Origin: Candidatus Moduliflexus flocculans
GTDB lineage: Bacteria > Moduliflexota > Moduliflexia > Moduliflexales > Moduliflexaceae
Assembly: GCA_000739515.1 (NCBI GenBank)
Contig: DF820459.1
Coordinates: 88,147 to 141,245 of the forward strand
Direction of reading: 5' to 3'
DNA length: 53,099 nucleotides
The notes under the pieces are model-generated. The model was not told the DNA's origin. It did not search any database and saw only the letters and a program-made list of their open reading frames with translations. Positions 9,950 through 18,296 of this stretch are shown piece by piece. The translations under genes were made by a program, and so were the position numbers. The stretch's first letter is position 1; each line of letters starts with the position of its first letter.

Positions 9950-11374
9950 ATGGAATTGACAAAAGACGAACGCAAACGACGCATGAGCATCCCGCGCCAT
10001 AAAATGCCGGAGCAAGACCCTGTGGCGCGAGGACGCAATTTTCAAGAAGTGAATAACGGTTACACGCCGGAATTGGCGATGGCCGAAGCCGAACGCTGCC
10101 TGCAATGCGGCAAGCCGCGCTGCGTGCAGGGCTGTCCGGTGAATGTCCAGATTCCGCAATTTATCGCCGCGATTGCTGCCGGAGATTTTATGGCCGCGGC
10201 ACACGTGCTGCACGAAGATAACGCGCTGCCAGCGGTCTGCGGACGTGTCTGCCCGCAGGAAGAGCAATGCGAGCAGCTCTGCGTACTTGGCGCAAAAGGC
10301 GATTCGGTCGCTATCGGCCATTTGGAACGCTTCGCCGCCGATTACGAACGCGAACGCGGCGCACTTGAACTGCCGCAGAAGCCGACGCCGACCGGCAAAC
10401 GCATCGCGATTCTTGGTGCGGGGCCGTCCGGCCTGACCGCTGCCGGAGATTTGCTGAAAGCCGGGCATGACGTGACGATTTTCGAGGCGCTGCATGTGGC
10501 GGGCGGCGTGTTGATGTATGGCATCCCGGAATTTCGTCTGCCGAAAAAAATCGTGCAGGCGGAAATCGAATATTTGAAAAAGCTTGGCGCGACTATCGAA
10601 ACCAATGCCGTCGTGGGGCGCACCTATACGATTGACGAACTCTTCGCCAACGGCTATCACGCCGTCTATGTCGCGAACGGCGCGGGCTTGCCGAAATTTA
10701 TGCGGATTCCGGGCGAAAACCTGAACGGCGTCTATTCCGCTAACGAATATTTAACCCGTTCGAATTTGATGAAAGCCTACGATTTCCCGAACTACGACAC
10801 ACCGATTGCGCGCGGGAAAAACGTGGCGGTCTTCGGCGGCGGCAACGTCGCGATGGATGCCGTGCGCACGGCCTTGCGGCTTGGCGCGGAGAATGCGTAT
10901 CTGATTTATCGCCGCTCCGAAGCGGAAATGCCCGCTCGTAAAGAGGAAGTGCATCACGCCAAAGAAGAGGGAATTCAGTTCCATCTGCTGACTAACCCGA
11001 CCCGCATTCTTGGCGATGACAAAGGCCGCGTGATCGGCGTCGAATGCCTGCACATGGAACTCGGCGCGCCGGATGAATCAGGCCGCCGCAGCCCGATTCC
11101 GGTGGAAGGATCGGAATTTGTGCTGGATGTGGATACGGTCGTCGTCGCCATCGGCACGGGCGCGAATCCGCTGTTGACGCAGACCACGCCGGATTTGAAG
11201 CTCAACAAATGGGGCTACATCGTCGCCGATGAAGTGACCGGCCAGACCAGCAAACCCGGCGTCTTCGCCGGCGGCGACATCGTACGCGGCGCCGCCACCG
11301 TCATCCTCGCGATGGGCGATGGCCGCCGTGCCGCAGCCGCCATTCATCAGTACGTCATGAGCCTGCCCGCCTAA
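9950..11374 (+). CDS. nfnB: NADH-dependent ferredoxin:NADP+ oxidoreductase, subunit B (glutamate synthase small-subunit type)
   Basis: A 474-residue flavoprotein of the GltD/NfnB family. Two N-terminal [4Fe-4S] cysteine groups are seen: CLQCGKPRCVQGCPV (residues ~45-60) and CGRVCPQEEQCEQLC (~93-108). Two dinucleotide folds follow: the FAD site LGAGPSGLTAAGDLLKAG (~150) and the NADPH site VFGGGNVAMDAVRTALRLG (~290). FAGGDIVRGAATVILAMGDG near the C-terminus binds FAD. In Nfn this subunit carries the bifurcating FAD and reduces NADP+. The partner nfnA is directly upstream and gdhA precedes that, so the three may couple ferredoxin oxidation to glutamate synthesis. A stable hairpin (11383-11411) follows. 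Confidence 0.9.
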   Translation: MELTKDERKRRMSIPRHKMPEQDPVARGRNFQEVNNGYTPELAMAEAERCLQCGKPRCVQGCPVNVQIPQFIAAIAAGDFMAAAHVLHEDNALPAVCGRVCPQEEQCEQLCVLGAKGDSVAIGHLERFAADYERERGALELPQKPTPTGKRIAILGAGPSGLTAAGDLLKAGHDVTIFEALHVAGGVLMYGIPEFRLPKKIVQAEIEYLKKLGATIETNAVVGRTYTIDELFANGYHAVYVANGAGLPKFMRIPGENLNGVYSANEYLTRSNLMKAYDFPNYDTPIARGKNVAVFGGGNVAMDAVRTALRLGAENAYLIYRRSEAEMPARKEEVHHAKEEGIQFHLLTNPTRILGDDKGRVIGVECLHMELGAPDESGRRSPIPVEGSEFVLDVDTVVVAIGTGANPLLTQTTPDLKLNKWGYIVADEVTGQTSKPGVFAGGDIVRGAATVILAMGDGRRAAAAIHQYVMSLPA

Positions 11375-11382
11375 TGCTTCAC

Positions 11383-11411
11383 GAGTCAGACGCCTTCACG
11401 GTGTCTGACTC
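11383..11411 (+). terminator. Hairpin after nfnB
   Basis: GAGTCAGACGCC and GGTGTCTGACTC pair around a TTCAC loop just after the nfnB stop at 11374. The downstream stretch is only mildly T-rich, so termination strength is uncertain. Confidence 0.5.
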
Positions 11412-11553
11412 AACAGACGCCACCGATTCAATTTTATTACTCCTCCGCACAACGCTTTTTTGATAACTCTTCAGTATTTCTGGCGATTCTGTCAACCCTG
11501 AGAGATGATTTGGAAAGAAGAAGAAAACGCCGTGAATTTCGCCTTGACATTTT

Positions 11554-11580
11554 CTTGACGCACATTCAAAATGAATATGA
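11554..11580 (+). promoter_or_regulatory. Possible sigma-70-type promoter for the sensor kinase
   Basis: TTGACG at 11554-11559 and TATGAT at 11575-11580, spaced 15 bases (short). A second TTGACA lies at 11543-11548. Its position supports the start at 11621 rather than the upstream in-frame ATG at 11510. Confidence 0.35.
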
Positions 11581-11620
11581 TATTGTCATCATGCAAAAAG
11601 ATAGAGAAAAGGAATTTTTA

Positions 11621-13081
11621 ATGATGAAGGACGAGATAAACACATGTCATATCCTGGCGATTGGCGATGAAACGGCTGAGTTTGCCGAATTAGCGAACTT
11701 GTTACGCCAGCGATACGTTGTGCGTTTCGCGCAATCACTTTCGGAGGTTGAACGCGCATCGGCGCAAGCGCCGTGTCTGATTATTGCTGAACGCCGTTGT
11801 TTGCAGCAGTTGGATTTTGAGGTGGTTTCTGCAATGATTCAGGATGCAAGAGCGCTCTGGATATTGCTCGACAACGAGACTGTTTCTGATGACGATGATC
11901 CCTCGTTTTTTTCTCGCATGTATTATGTGATTTCCGCTCCGTATGCACCGAGCGCGGTCTATCGCCTCGTCGCGCGCGCTATCGAGCATATTCAATTGCT
12001 GCGCAAATATGAATCGCTCTCCTGCGCTTCTCATACACAAGCGCCGGAATCGGCGTCACCCCTCCAGCCGTCTTCAGCGAATGCCATACATGATGCTCTC
12101 TCCTCACAACAATGGGGAGATGCGCGAACGTCGGAAAAATTCGCCATGCTTGGGCAATTGCTTGCCGGAATTATCCACGAGATCAACACGCCTTCCGGGG
12201 CAATTAACGCGGCGGTGGCGAATTTATCGCATCATCTGAGAACTGCGCTTGAAAGCGGCCAGGAAATGTGCAAGCCTGGCGCAACACTGGAGCAGGCGCA
12301 AGCCATGCTGCGCATGTTTGCCAATATGTTGAACACGTTGGAAGAGAAACCGCGACGGCATTCCGGCGAAATCAGAGCCGAACAAAAAGCGTTAGCCGAA
12401 CTCCTGACGCAGCGCAATATTCCCGATGCGGCGAGATGCGCGCGGGAAATTGCGCGGCTCGGCCTTGCTCCATGGCTTGATGAGACGCTCTCGTTGTTTC
12501 GGTCGTCTTCTGGCGAACATCTTCTTGCATTGTTGACAAGCTGGCATCGCATTATTCATTCGACGCAGGACATCAAATTGAGCAATGAGATGCTGACTCG
12601 CATGGCGCGTGCGGTGAAATCGTATTCATATCCCTGGCAGGAGCAATTGGAACTCGCCGACATTCAGGAGAGCCTTGATATCGCGCTGACGCTGTTGACA
12701 AACAAATTCAAGCATAACATCAAACTTGTCACCGATTTTGCAGAACTGCCGGCGATTTTCTGTAATCCTGCCGATTTGACGCATGTTTGGCTGAATTTGC
12801 TGCATAACGCGATCCAGGCGATTGAAGGGGAGGGGGAAGTTCGGGTTGAAACATTTGTTGCGTCGTCGCATATTGGCGTGCGCGTGGCAGATACCGGAAA
12901 GGGCATTTCGCCAGACATTCTGCCGAAAATTTTTGCGCCGAATTTCACCACAAAATCGCGAGAAGAAGGAACTGGTTTAGGATTGTACCTTGTCCGTCAG
13001 ATTCTTGATAAACATCATGGAACCATTGAGGTAGTTTCGGTTCCAGGACATACCGTCTTCGAAGTGCGCCTTCCACGATAA
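11621..13081 (+). CDS. Soluble sensor histidine kinase
   Basis: About 486 residues from the preferred ATG, chosen because GAAAAGGAA lies just upstream and the probable promoter overlaps the longer frame from 11510. The first ~125 residues resemble a receiver fold (CHILAIGDETAEFAELANLL) but lack a clear phospho-Asp motif, so this is probably a pseudo-receiver. A HisKA-like helix carries the His of AGIIHEINTPSGAI. A long helical insert follows, then the ATPase domain with LLHNAIQAIEGEGEV, DTGKGISP, FTTKSREEGTGLGLYLVRQI. No membrane helices, so a cytoplasmic sensor. The ATPase type resembles NtrB-like kinases. No response regulator is adjacent. Confidence 0.8.
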   Translation: MMKDEINTCHILAIGDETAEFAELANLLRQRYVVRFAQSLSEVERASAQAPCLIIAERRCLQQLDFEVVSAMIQDARALWILLDNETVSDDDDPSFFSRMYYVISAPYAPSAVYRLVARAIEHIQLLRKYESLSCASHTQAPESASPLQPSSANAIHDALSSQQWGDARTSEKFAMLGQLLAGIIHEINTPSGAINAAVANLSHHLRTALESGQEMCKPGATLEQAQAMLRMFANMLNTLEEKPRRHSGEIRAEQKALAELLTQRNIPDAARCAREIARLGLAPWLDETLSLFRSSSGEHLLALLTSWHRIIHSTQDIKLSNEMLTRMARAVKSYSYPWQEQLELADIQESLDIALTLLTNKFKHNIKLVTDFAELPAIFCNPADLTHVWLNLLHNAIQAIEGEGEVRVETFVASSHIGVRVADTGKGISPDILPKIFAPNFTTKSREEGTGLGLYLVRQILDKHHGTIEVVSVPGHTVFEVRLPR

Positions 13082-13144
13082 TTCAACTGCCAATGCCTGG
13101 TTGCGATTTGAAGCGCGACAAGCAGCTCATTGCAGAAGATAGCG

Positions 13145-13630
13145 CTATTCTTTTCCGTTGTTCTCGTCGGGTTTTATTTTCATCATAAGATGTTCAGCAA
13201 TTCCGGCGCGATATAAATCTGGAATTGTTCCGACCGCTTGATAGCCTCTCTGAAGATAAAAGTGTTGCGCGCGAGGATTAAAATCAGCGACGACAAGAAA
13301 TATTTTGTCTTTTGCGCGAAACATCATCTTTTCAAATACGTCCATCGTCGCATTTCCGTAGCCTTTTCCTCGTTTTGTGGCAGAGATGGCAAGAATATGC
13401 AAGTAGGGAAACGCATGAAATGCACCATTTTCGAGATAACAGAGAAAACCGATAAATCTTTTCCGATCATCACGCGCAATCAATAATGTTCCATGTTCCA
13501 CAAATTCGATAATTCCATTATACGCTTTTTCGCGTGACGGAAAATATTTTTCTCCGAGCGCTGATGTGGTCAGGGCTGTTATACAATCCTCGATATGCTC
13601 TTTTCCTCCTTGAACGAGCGTAATATTCAT
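13145..13630 (-). CDS. GNAT-family N-acetyltransferase
   Basis: A 161-residue acyl-CoA-dependent acetyltransferase. The acetyl-CoA-binding motif A is seen as LHILAISATKRGKGYGNATM (R/Q-x-x-G-x-G/A type: KRGKGYG), followed by VADFNPRAQHFYLQRGYQAV, the usual C-terminal strand-helix segment. Substrate unknown. I start at the ATG at 13628-13630, preceded by GGAG. The longer upstream frame would translate the palindromic repeat at 13662-13722 into unrelated residues. rnhA lies upstream on the same strand, and the repeat sits between them. Confidence 0.8.
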   Translation of the reverse strand: MNITLVQGGKEHIEDCITALTTSALGEKYFPSREKAYNGIIEFVEHGTLLIARDDRKRFIGFLCYLENGAFHAFPYLHILAISATKRGKGYGNATMDVFEKMMFRAKDKIFLVVADFNPRAQHFYLQRGYQAVGTIPDLYRAGIAEHLMMKIKPDENNGKE

Positions 13631-13661
13631 CTGTTTTCTCCGTTCATTTTTAAGAGACCGC

Positions 13662-13722
13662 GTACCGCAGATATCTTTGTCGGCAAGTTCAACGGAAAGG
13701 CCGACGGAGACGTCGGCGGTAC
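13662..13722. repeat. Dispersed palindrome, copy 3
   Basis: About 61 bases, begins GTACCGCAG and ends GACGTCGGCGGTAC, matching the copies at 472-530 and 7018-7076 with a diverged centre. It lies between rnhA and the GNAT gene, both on the minus strand. Confidence 0.7.
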
Positions 13723-13769
13723 AAGATTCGACGCACAAAATTGCGAATCGTTTTTTTTTACAATTGGCG

Positions 13770-14228
13770 TTACGCCAGGTCTTCCGAAAGATGCTCGCTT
13801 TTCAAGGCGCGGACGGCTAACTGATCGCACCGTTCGTTTTCGGGATGACCGGCATGACCGCGCACCCATTCGAATGTCACCTGATGCTTGCGGCATTGCT
13901 CTAAAATCCGTTCCCACAAATCCACATTCAGCGCCCGCTCATCTTTATTCCGCATCCAATTATTGCGCTCCCAGCGATAGACCCACCCTTTCGCGACACT
14001 GTTGACTAAATATTGCGAATCGCTGAACAATGTCACCTGGCATGGCTCAGTCAAGGCTTCAAGCCCTTTGATCGCCGCATACATTTCCATGCGATTATTC
14101 GTGGTTTTTCGAAATCCTTCAGATAATTCGATGCGCGAATCGCCCTCCACGATAATCGTGCCATACCCACCGCTACCATGCGGATTCTTGGAACATGCGC
14201 CATCCGTGTAAATTACAACACTTTTCAT
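13770..14228 (-). CDS. rnhA: Ribonuclease HI
   Basis: A 152-residue endonuclease degrading the RNA strand of RNA-DNA hybrids. All active-site elements are visible: YTDGACSKNPHGSGGYG (Asp near residue 8), NNRMEMYAAIKGLEAL (catalytic Glu), LFSDSQYLVNSV (Asp) and WVRGHAGHPENERCDQLA (His and Asp). Length matches the typical ~155 residues. AAAGGATCC lies just upstream of the ATG. It is followed on the same strand by the GNAT gene, separated by palindrome copy 3. Confidence 0.95.
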   Translation of the reverse strand: MKSVVIYTDGACSKNPHGSGGYGTIIVEGDSRIELSEGFRKTTNNRMEMYAAIKGLEALTEPCQVTLFSDSQYLVNSVAKGWVYRWERNNWMRNKDERALNVDLWERILEQCRKHQVTFEWVRGHAGHPENERCDQLAVRALKSEHLSEDLA

Positions 14229-14361
14229 AATCGGATCCTTTTTGAACGTTCTATAACGGTTATTTTCTCTTTTTATTGCTGAAATATTCGTCTGTCATGT
14301 AACATCGTTCGCATATCAACGGATGTCGTCAAGAGAAAAGTGAGCGCCTGAAGAATTTCGC

Positions 14362-14448
14362 TTGACAAGCTGAAGATGGAATTACATGGATATGTGTAAG
14401 AAAGGATGATTCGGAATATCCATTCTTACACATATCCGTGTAGTTTTT
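14362..14448 (+). promoter_or_regulatory. Leader hairpin with T-run upstream of the nucleoside hydrolase
   Basis: A ~19-bp stem: arms 14384-14402 and 14423-14441, core GGATATGTGTAAGAA / TTCTTACACATATCC, with a 20-base loop, then AGTTTTT at 14442-14448. TTGACA sits at 14362-14367, just upstream. The shape is that of an intrinsic terminator or attenuator in the 5' leader of the gene starting at 14465. No plus-strand gene precedes it that would need terminating. A large operator palindrome is an alternative. Confidence 0.5.
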
Positions 14449-14464
14449 CGAAAGGAATCAGACT

Positions 14465-15388
14465 ATGAAAAAAATCCCTGTGATTCTTGATTGCGATCCT
14501 GGCCATGATGACGCTGTCGCAATTGTGTTAGCTGCTCGCTCGCCTGAAATCGAACTGGTCGGCATTACCTGCGTGGCCGGGAATGTGGAGGTCGAACAAA
14601 CGGCAGCGAATGCGTTGAAGGTCTGCGGGCTGGCGGGCTTGCGAACGGTTCCGGTATTCAAAGGCATGGCGCAGCCACTGTTGAATGAACTGCTAACCGC
14701 AGAACATATACACGGAAAAAGCGGCCTGGACGGCGCGGAATTACCTCCGACCGATTTAACGGTACAGCCAACGCATGCGGTAGATTTTCTTATTGAAAAA
14801 ATTTTCACTTTTCCGCATGAAATGACGATTATTGCGATTGGCCCGCTCACAAACATTGCGATGGCGATTTTGCGCGAGCCGCGCATCACAGAATTGACGA
14901 AACAGATCGTTTTGATGGGCGGCGCGATGGGGATGGGCAATGTGACGCCATCAGCGGAGTTCAATATCTATGTTGACCCCGAAGCCGCTCGCATTGTGTT
15001 CAATTCGGGAATTCCGCTGACCATGATTGGGCTGGACGTGACGCATCAGGTTCTCGTCTCTCGCGACATTATCGAACAAATCCGGCAGAATGGCACGTCG
15101 CTTGCGCACACATTTGCCTCGCTGCTCGCCTGGTATAATGCCTCGCTGAATGCGTTGAGCGGCGAATTGGCAGCAATGCATGATCCGTGCGCGGTGGCGA
15201 TGGTCTGTGATCCGTCGTTGATTGCTACTGAACTGATGCGCGTGGACATCGAAACGCGCGGCGAATTTACGCGAGGCCGGACTGTCTGCGCTCGCGGATT
15301 TTCTGCCGGACGAATGCCGAATGCACGCGTTGCTGTTGGAATCAACGCCCCGCGTGTCTGGAAGATGCTGATTGAACGCCTACGATAA
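14465..15388 (+). CDS. Nucleoside hydrolase (inosine/uridine-preferring family)
   Basis: A 307-residue N-ribosyl hydrolase splitting nucleosides into base and ribose. The N-terminal Ca-binding signature ILDCDPGHDDAVAIVLAA is intact, HGKSGLDGAELP follows, and LMGGAMGMGNVTPSAEFNIY near residue 165 carries further substrate and metal residues. The late GLDVTHQV segment is also family-typical. AAAGGAA precedes the ATG. The upstream leader hairpin suggests regulated expression. A downstream terminator (15387-15426) separates it from threonine synthase. Substrate preference cannot be told from the sequence. Confidence 0.92.
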   Translation: MKKIPVILDCDPGHDDAVAIVLAARSPEIELVGITCVAGNVEVEQTAANALKVCGLAGLRTVPVFKGMAQPLLNELLTAEHIHGKSGLDGAELPPTDLTVQPTHAVDFLIEKIFTFPHEMTIIAIGPLTNIAMAILREPRITELTKQIVLMGGAMGMGNVTPSAEFNIYVDPEAARIVFNSGIPLTMIGLDVTHQVLVSRDIIEQIRQNGTSLAHTFASLLAWYNASLNALSGELAAMHDPCAVAMVCDPSLIATELMRVDIETRGEFTRGRTVCARGFSAGRMPNARVAVGINAPRVWKMLIERLR

Positions 15389-15426
15389 AAAGAACACTGA
15401 TTGGACTGACCAATCAGCGTTCTTTT
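15387..15426 (+). terminator. Intrinsic terminator after the nucleoside hydrolase
   Basis: AAAGAACACTGATTGG pairs with CCAATCAGCGTTCTTT around a short loop and ends in TTTT. It starts at the stop codon of the upstream gene and ends eight bases before the ATG of thrC. Confidence 0.75.
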
Positions 15427-15433
15427 CATTTTC

Positions 15434-16714
15434 ATGAAACATATTCACTGTTTGAAATGCGTCAAATGCGGGCGCGAATACGCTCTTGATGAAGTAATGT
15501 ATGTCTGCCGGGATTGCGGGCTTGACGGAACGCTGGATGTGATATATGATATGAACCTCGTCGCTGTGCGGCTGTTGCGTCATATCAAAACGTCGAATAC
15601 AGTGCGCGAACCGCTTTCGATTCGAAGATACGCTGATCTCCTGCCAATTCAGGATGAACGCCTGCTCCCGCCGTTACATATTGGCTGGACGCCGTTATAT
15701 GATTGCCATGAATTGGGGCGGAAAATCTGCCATAATTCTCAGACTGCCTATCCTCCAAGGCTGTTTATCAAGGATGATGGCCGCAATCCGACGGCGTCGT
15801 TGAAAGATCGCGCCAGCGCCTTAGCTATTGTCAAAGCAAGAGAACTTGGCAAGACGATTATCACCTGCGCGTCAACAGGCAACGCCGCGTCATCACTGGC
15901 AGGACTGGCCGCTTCGGTCGGGATTTCTACCGTCATATTTGTGCCGGAAACTGCGCCAAAAGCCAAAGTGGCGCAACTGTTAATGTATGGGGCGCGAGTA
16001 TTGATGGTAAAAGGCACATACGACCAGGCGTATGACCTCTGCCTGCAAGCTTCGGATACCTGGGGCTGGTATAATCGCAACAGCGGTTACAATCCATATC
16101 TCGGCGAAGGAAAAAAGACGGCGGCGCTGGAAATTTGCGAGCAACTCGGCTGGAAAGCGCCTGATAAAGTCTTTGTTGCGGTTGGCGATGGCTGTATTTT
16201 CGGCGGCGTATGGAAAGGGTTTTGCGATCTGTACGATTTAGGATTGATTGATAAACGCCCGCAAATGATCGGCGTGCAGGCCGAAGGTGCAAGCCCGCTT
16301 GCAGACGCCTTTATCAGTGGAACAGCGGTGCAGCCTCAGCGCAAATTACATACAATTGCCGACAGTATTTCCGTTGGGCAGCCGCGCGACGCCTTAAAAG
16401 CGCTTCGTGCAGCTCGCCATTCGCAAGGAGCGCTCATGACGGTGACAGACGACGAGATATTGGATGCTATGCGGCTTCTGGCCAGAAACACTGGCATCTT
16501 TGCCGAACCCGCAGGCGCAACGGCGTTCGCTGGTTTTCAACGTATGATCCAAACTGGCGCAATGGGGGAAGCGGAAAGCGTGGTGGTGATGGTGACGGGC
16601 AACGGCCTGAAAGATATTGATACCGCGATCCGCGCCGCTGGCAATCCAACGATCATCGAACCAGATTTCCATGATGTCGAACGCGCATTGTGTGATGATT
16701 ATCCAGCTAAATAA
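15434..16714 (+). CDS. thrC: Threonine synthase
   Basis: A 426-residue PLP enzyme converting O-phosphohomoserine to threonine. An N-terminal zinc-ribbon-like segment has two Cys pairs (CLKCVKCG, CRDCG). The PLP lysine is in NPTASLKDRASALA near residue 122, and the phosphate-binding loop CASTGNAASSLAG follows. VAVGDGCIFGGVWKGF and MVTGNGLKD complete the fold-type II pattern. Other pathway genes are not adjacent. Its ATG lies just after the preceding terminator, so it either has a promoter overlapping that hairpin or depends on read-through. Confidence 0.9.
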   Translation: MKHIHCLKCVKCGREYALDEVMYVCRDCGLDGTLDVIYDMNLVAVRLLRHIKTSNTVREPLSIRRYADLLPIQDERLLPPLHIGWTPLYDCHELGRKICHNSQTAYPPRLFIKDDGRNPTASLKDRASALAIVKARELGKTIITCASTGNAASSLAGLAASVGISTVIFVPETAPKAKVAQLLMYGARVLMVKGTYDQAYDLCLQASDTWGWYNRNSGYNPYLGEGKKTAALEICEQLGWKAPDKVFVAVGDGCIFGGVWKGFCDLYDLGLIDKRPQMIGVQAEGASPLADAFISGTAVQPQRKLHTIADSISVGQPRDALKALRAARHSQGALMTVTDDEILDAMRLLARNTGIFAEPAGATAFAGFQRMIQTGAMGEAESVVVMVTGNGLKDIDTAIRAAGNPTIIEPDFHDVERALCDDYPAK

Positions 16715-16929
16715 GTGTTCGGAATATTTGCGCGATCCGCCTCTCTCAAAGGCGTAAAGAAAGGTCGAACAGTCTGTCGTGGAAGATTCTGTGTTCTTTC
16801 CGATAATGTCTATTGACAGGGGAAGCCTGTTTGCGCGATACGACAAGTATTGTCGTTATCTCTTACACGTCAACACGAGATGTGGCTTCTGTTCGCAAGA
16901 AACCACATCTCTCTGACCATATCAGGTAT
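16715..16929. promoter_or_regulatory. Spacer upstream of hpt with a weak promoter candidate
   Basis: TTGACA at 16813-16818 is followed after 17 bases by CGATAC, a weak -10 box. A coding frame runs back from hpt through this stretch to 16813, but it adds 39 residues absent from the phosphoribosyltransferase family. Confidence 0.3.
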
Positions 16930-17478
16930 ATGGAGCAATTCGTTGATGAAATTCTGGTGTCAGAAGAAATGATTCGCCAGCGAGTGAAAGAACTTGGCGA
17001 GGAACTTTCTCGCGATTACGAGGGGAAGTTTCCAATTCTTGTCAGCATTTTGAAAGGCGGCGTTTATTTTCTCGCCGATTTGAGCCGTCAGATGAGCGTT
17101 CCGCATGAAATAGATTTTATGGTGGTTTCCAGCTATGGCGACTCGCAGGAGACATCTGGCATCGTTCGGCTCGTAAAAGATTTGAAGGAAAATATCCACG
17201 GGCGGCATGTTCTGCTGATTGAAGATATTATTGACAGCGGCTTGACGCTCGATTTTTTGCTGAAAAATTTGCAGGTGCGCGGTCCCGCGAGTCTTGAAGT
17301 TTGCACGCTTCTCAGCAAACCATCACGGCGGCAAGTCCATCCTCCGGTAAAATATCTCGGCTATGAAATTCCAGATAAATTTGTGGTCGGATACGGGCTG
17401 GATTACAAACAATATTATCGTCATCTGCCGTTTGTCTGTGTTTTCAAGGAAGAAGGGGCATTAGAGTATCGAATATAG
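16930..17478 (+). CDS. hpt: Hypoxanthine phosphoribosyltransferase
   Basis: About 182 residues from the ATG at 16930, chosen because MEQFVDEILVSEEMI is the normal family N-terminus. It transfers phosphoribosyl from PRPP to hypoxanthine or guanine in purine salvage. The PRPP-binding motif is VLLIEDIIDSGLTL, the SILKGGVYFLADL loop is typical, and FVVGYGLDYKQYYRHLPFV is the base-recognition end. It fits functionally with the nucleoside hydrolase 1.5 kb upstream, which would release the base. They are not in one transcript because a terminator and thrC lie between. Confidence 0.9.
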   Translation: MEQFVDEILVSEEMIRQRVKELGEELSRDYEGKFPILVSILKGGVYFLADLSRQMSVPHEIDFMVVSSYGDSQETSGIVRLVKDLKENIHGRHVLLIEDIIDSGLTLDFLLKNLQVRGPASLEVCTLLSKPSRRQVHPPVKYLGYEIPDKFVVGYGLDYKQYYRHLPFVCVFKEEGALEYRI

Positions 17479-17562
17479 CAGGCGTGCGCATGGAATTTTT
17501 TGACGGCGATGTTGAGTTGTCTGCTTTCCGCCACCGTCAATACAACTTTTTCGTGATTATTT

Positions 17563-17640
17563 ACCACGAAACATACGAAAAAAGAAGACACTTCCCGCGC
17601 ATCGAATAAATGTTGCGGTGTTTTTTGTGTATTTCGTGGT
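17563..17640. repeat. CCACGAAACA-type inverted repeat
   Basis: Arms ACCACGAAACATACGAAAAA (17563-17582) and TTTTTGTGTATTTCGTGGT (17622-17640) around a ~40-base centre. It occupies much of the 308-base gap between hpt and the HIT gene. A closely related element is at 51063-51110. Possible MITE or terminator. Confidence 0.6.
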
Positions 17641-17700
17641 GGCTGCGAAATCGTTAGATTTTTTCAAAAGATATTGGCGGTAATGTCTAAAGAAAATCAC

Positions 17701-17728
17701 TTGACAAAACTTTATGCGCAAATATGCT
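17701..17728 (+). promoter_or_regulatory. Predicted promoter of the HIT-lpt cluster
   Basis: TTGACA at 17701-17706 and TATGCT at 17723-17728 with a 16-base spacer, about 60 bases before the ATG at 17787. A perfect -35 box and a 4/6 -10 box. Confidence 0.5.
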
Positions 17729-17786
17729 TACAGAATCATGCATAAGTTATGCCTCGAAAAAACTTGTCATTGAGAACGAGTGACGT

Positions 17787-18296
17787 ATGGAGACTGTTTG
17801 GGCGCCCTGGAGAATGGCCTATATTTTGAGCGAGAAAGATCGGAATTGTTTTTTTTGTCACAAACTGCGCGAACCTGCGCGAGATGCTGAAAATTACGTC
17901 ATCTATCGCGGCAAGGAAGCGTTTGCGCTGCTGAATATCTATCCGTACAATAACGGACATCTGATGATCGCGCCGTATGCCCATGTTTCCAGCTTAACGG
18001 CGCTACGGCCAGAACAACTGCTCGAATTGTTCGACATTACGCGTCGCTGCGAACAGGCGCTGCGCGAAGCGATGCGCCCGGAAGGATTTAATATCGGCAT
18101 CAACGTTGGCAAAGTTGCCGGAGCGGGAGTGGAAGACCATCTACACGTCCATATCGTGCCGCGCTGGAATGGCGATACCAATTACATGACGACGATTTCC
18201 GAGACGCGTGTTATCCCTCAGCAGCTTGAAGACGCCTATAAACTTCTGTTCCCATATTTTTCGGAGAATCGTCGTTTTCATTCGTTGAACGTATGA
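17787..18296 (+). CDS. HIT-family hydrolase/nucleotidyltransferase
   Basis: A 169-residue histidine-triad protein. The triad is DHLHVHIVPRWNGDTNYM (His-x-His-x-His near residues 112-116). An N-terminal CFFC pair precedes the fold, which together with METVWAPWRMAYI is typical of the Ap4A phosphorylase-like HIT subgroup. Members hydrolyse or phosphorolyse dinucleoside polyphosphates or AMP conjugates; the exact substrate is unknown. Its last codons overlap lptC (ATGA at 18293-18296), so it is translated with the LPS export genes. A promoter is predicted 60 bases upstream. Confidence 0.9.
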   Translation: METVWAPWRMAYILSEKDRNCFFCHKLREPARDAENYVIYRGKEAFALLNIYPYNNGHLMIAPYAHVSSLTALRPEQLLELFDITRRCEQALREAMRPEGFNIGINVGKVAGAGVEDHLHVHIVPRWNGDTNYMTTISETRVIPQQLEDAYKLLFPYFSENRRFHSLNV

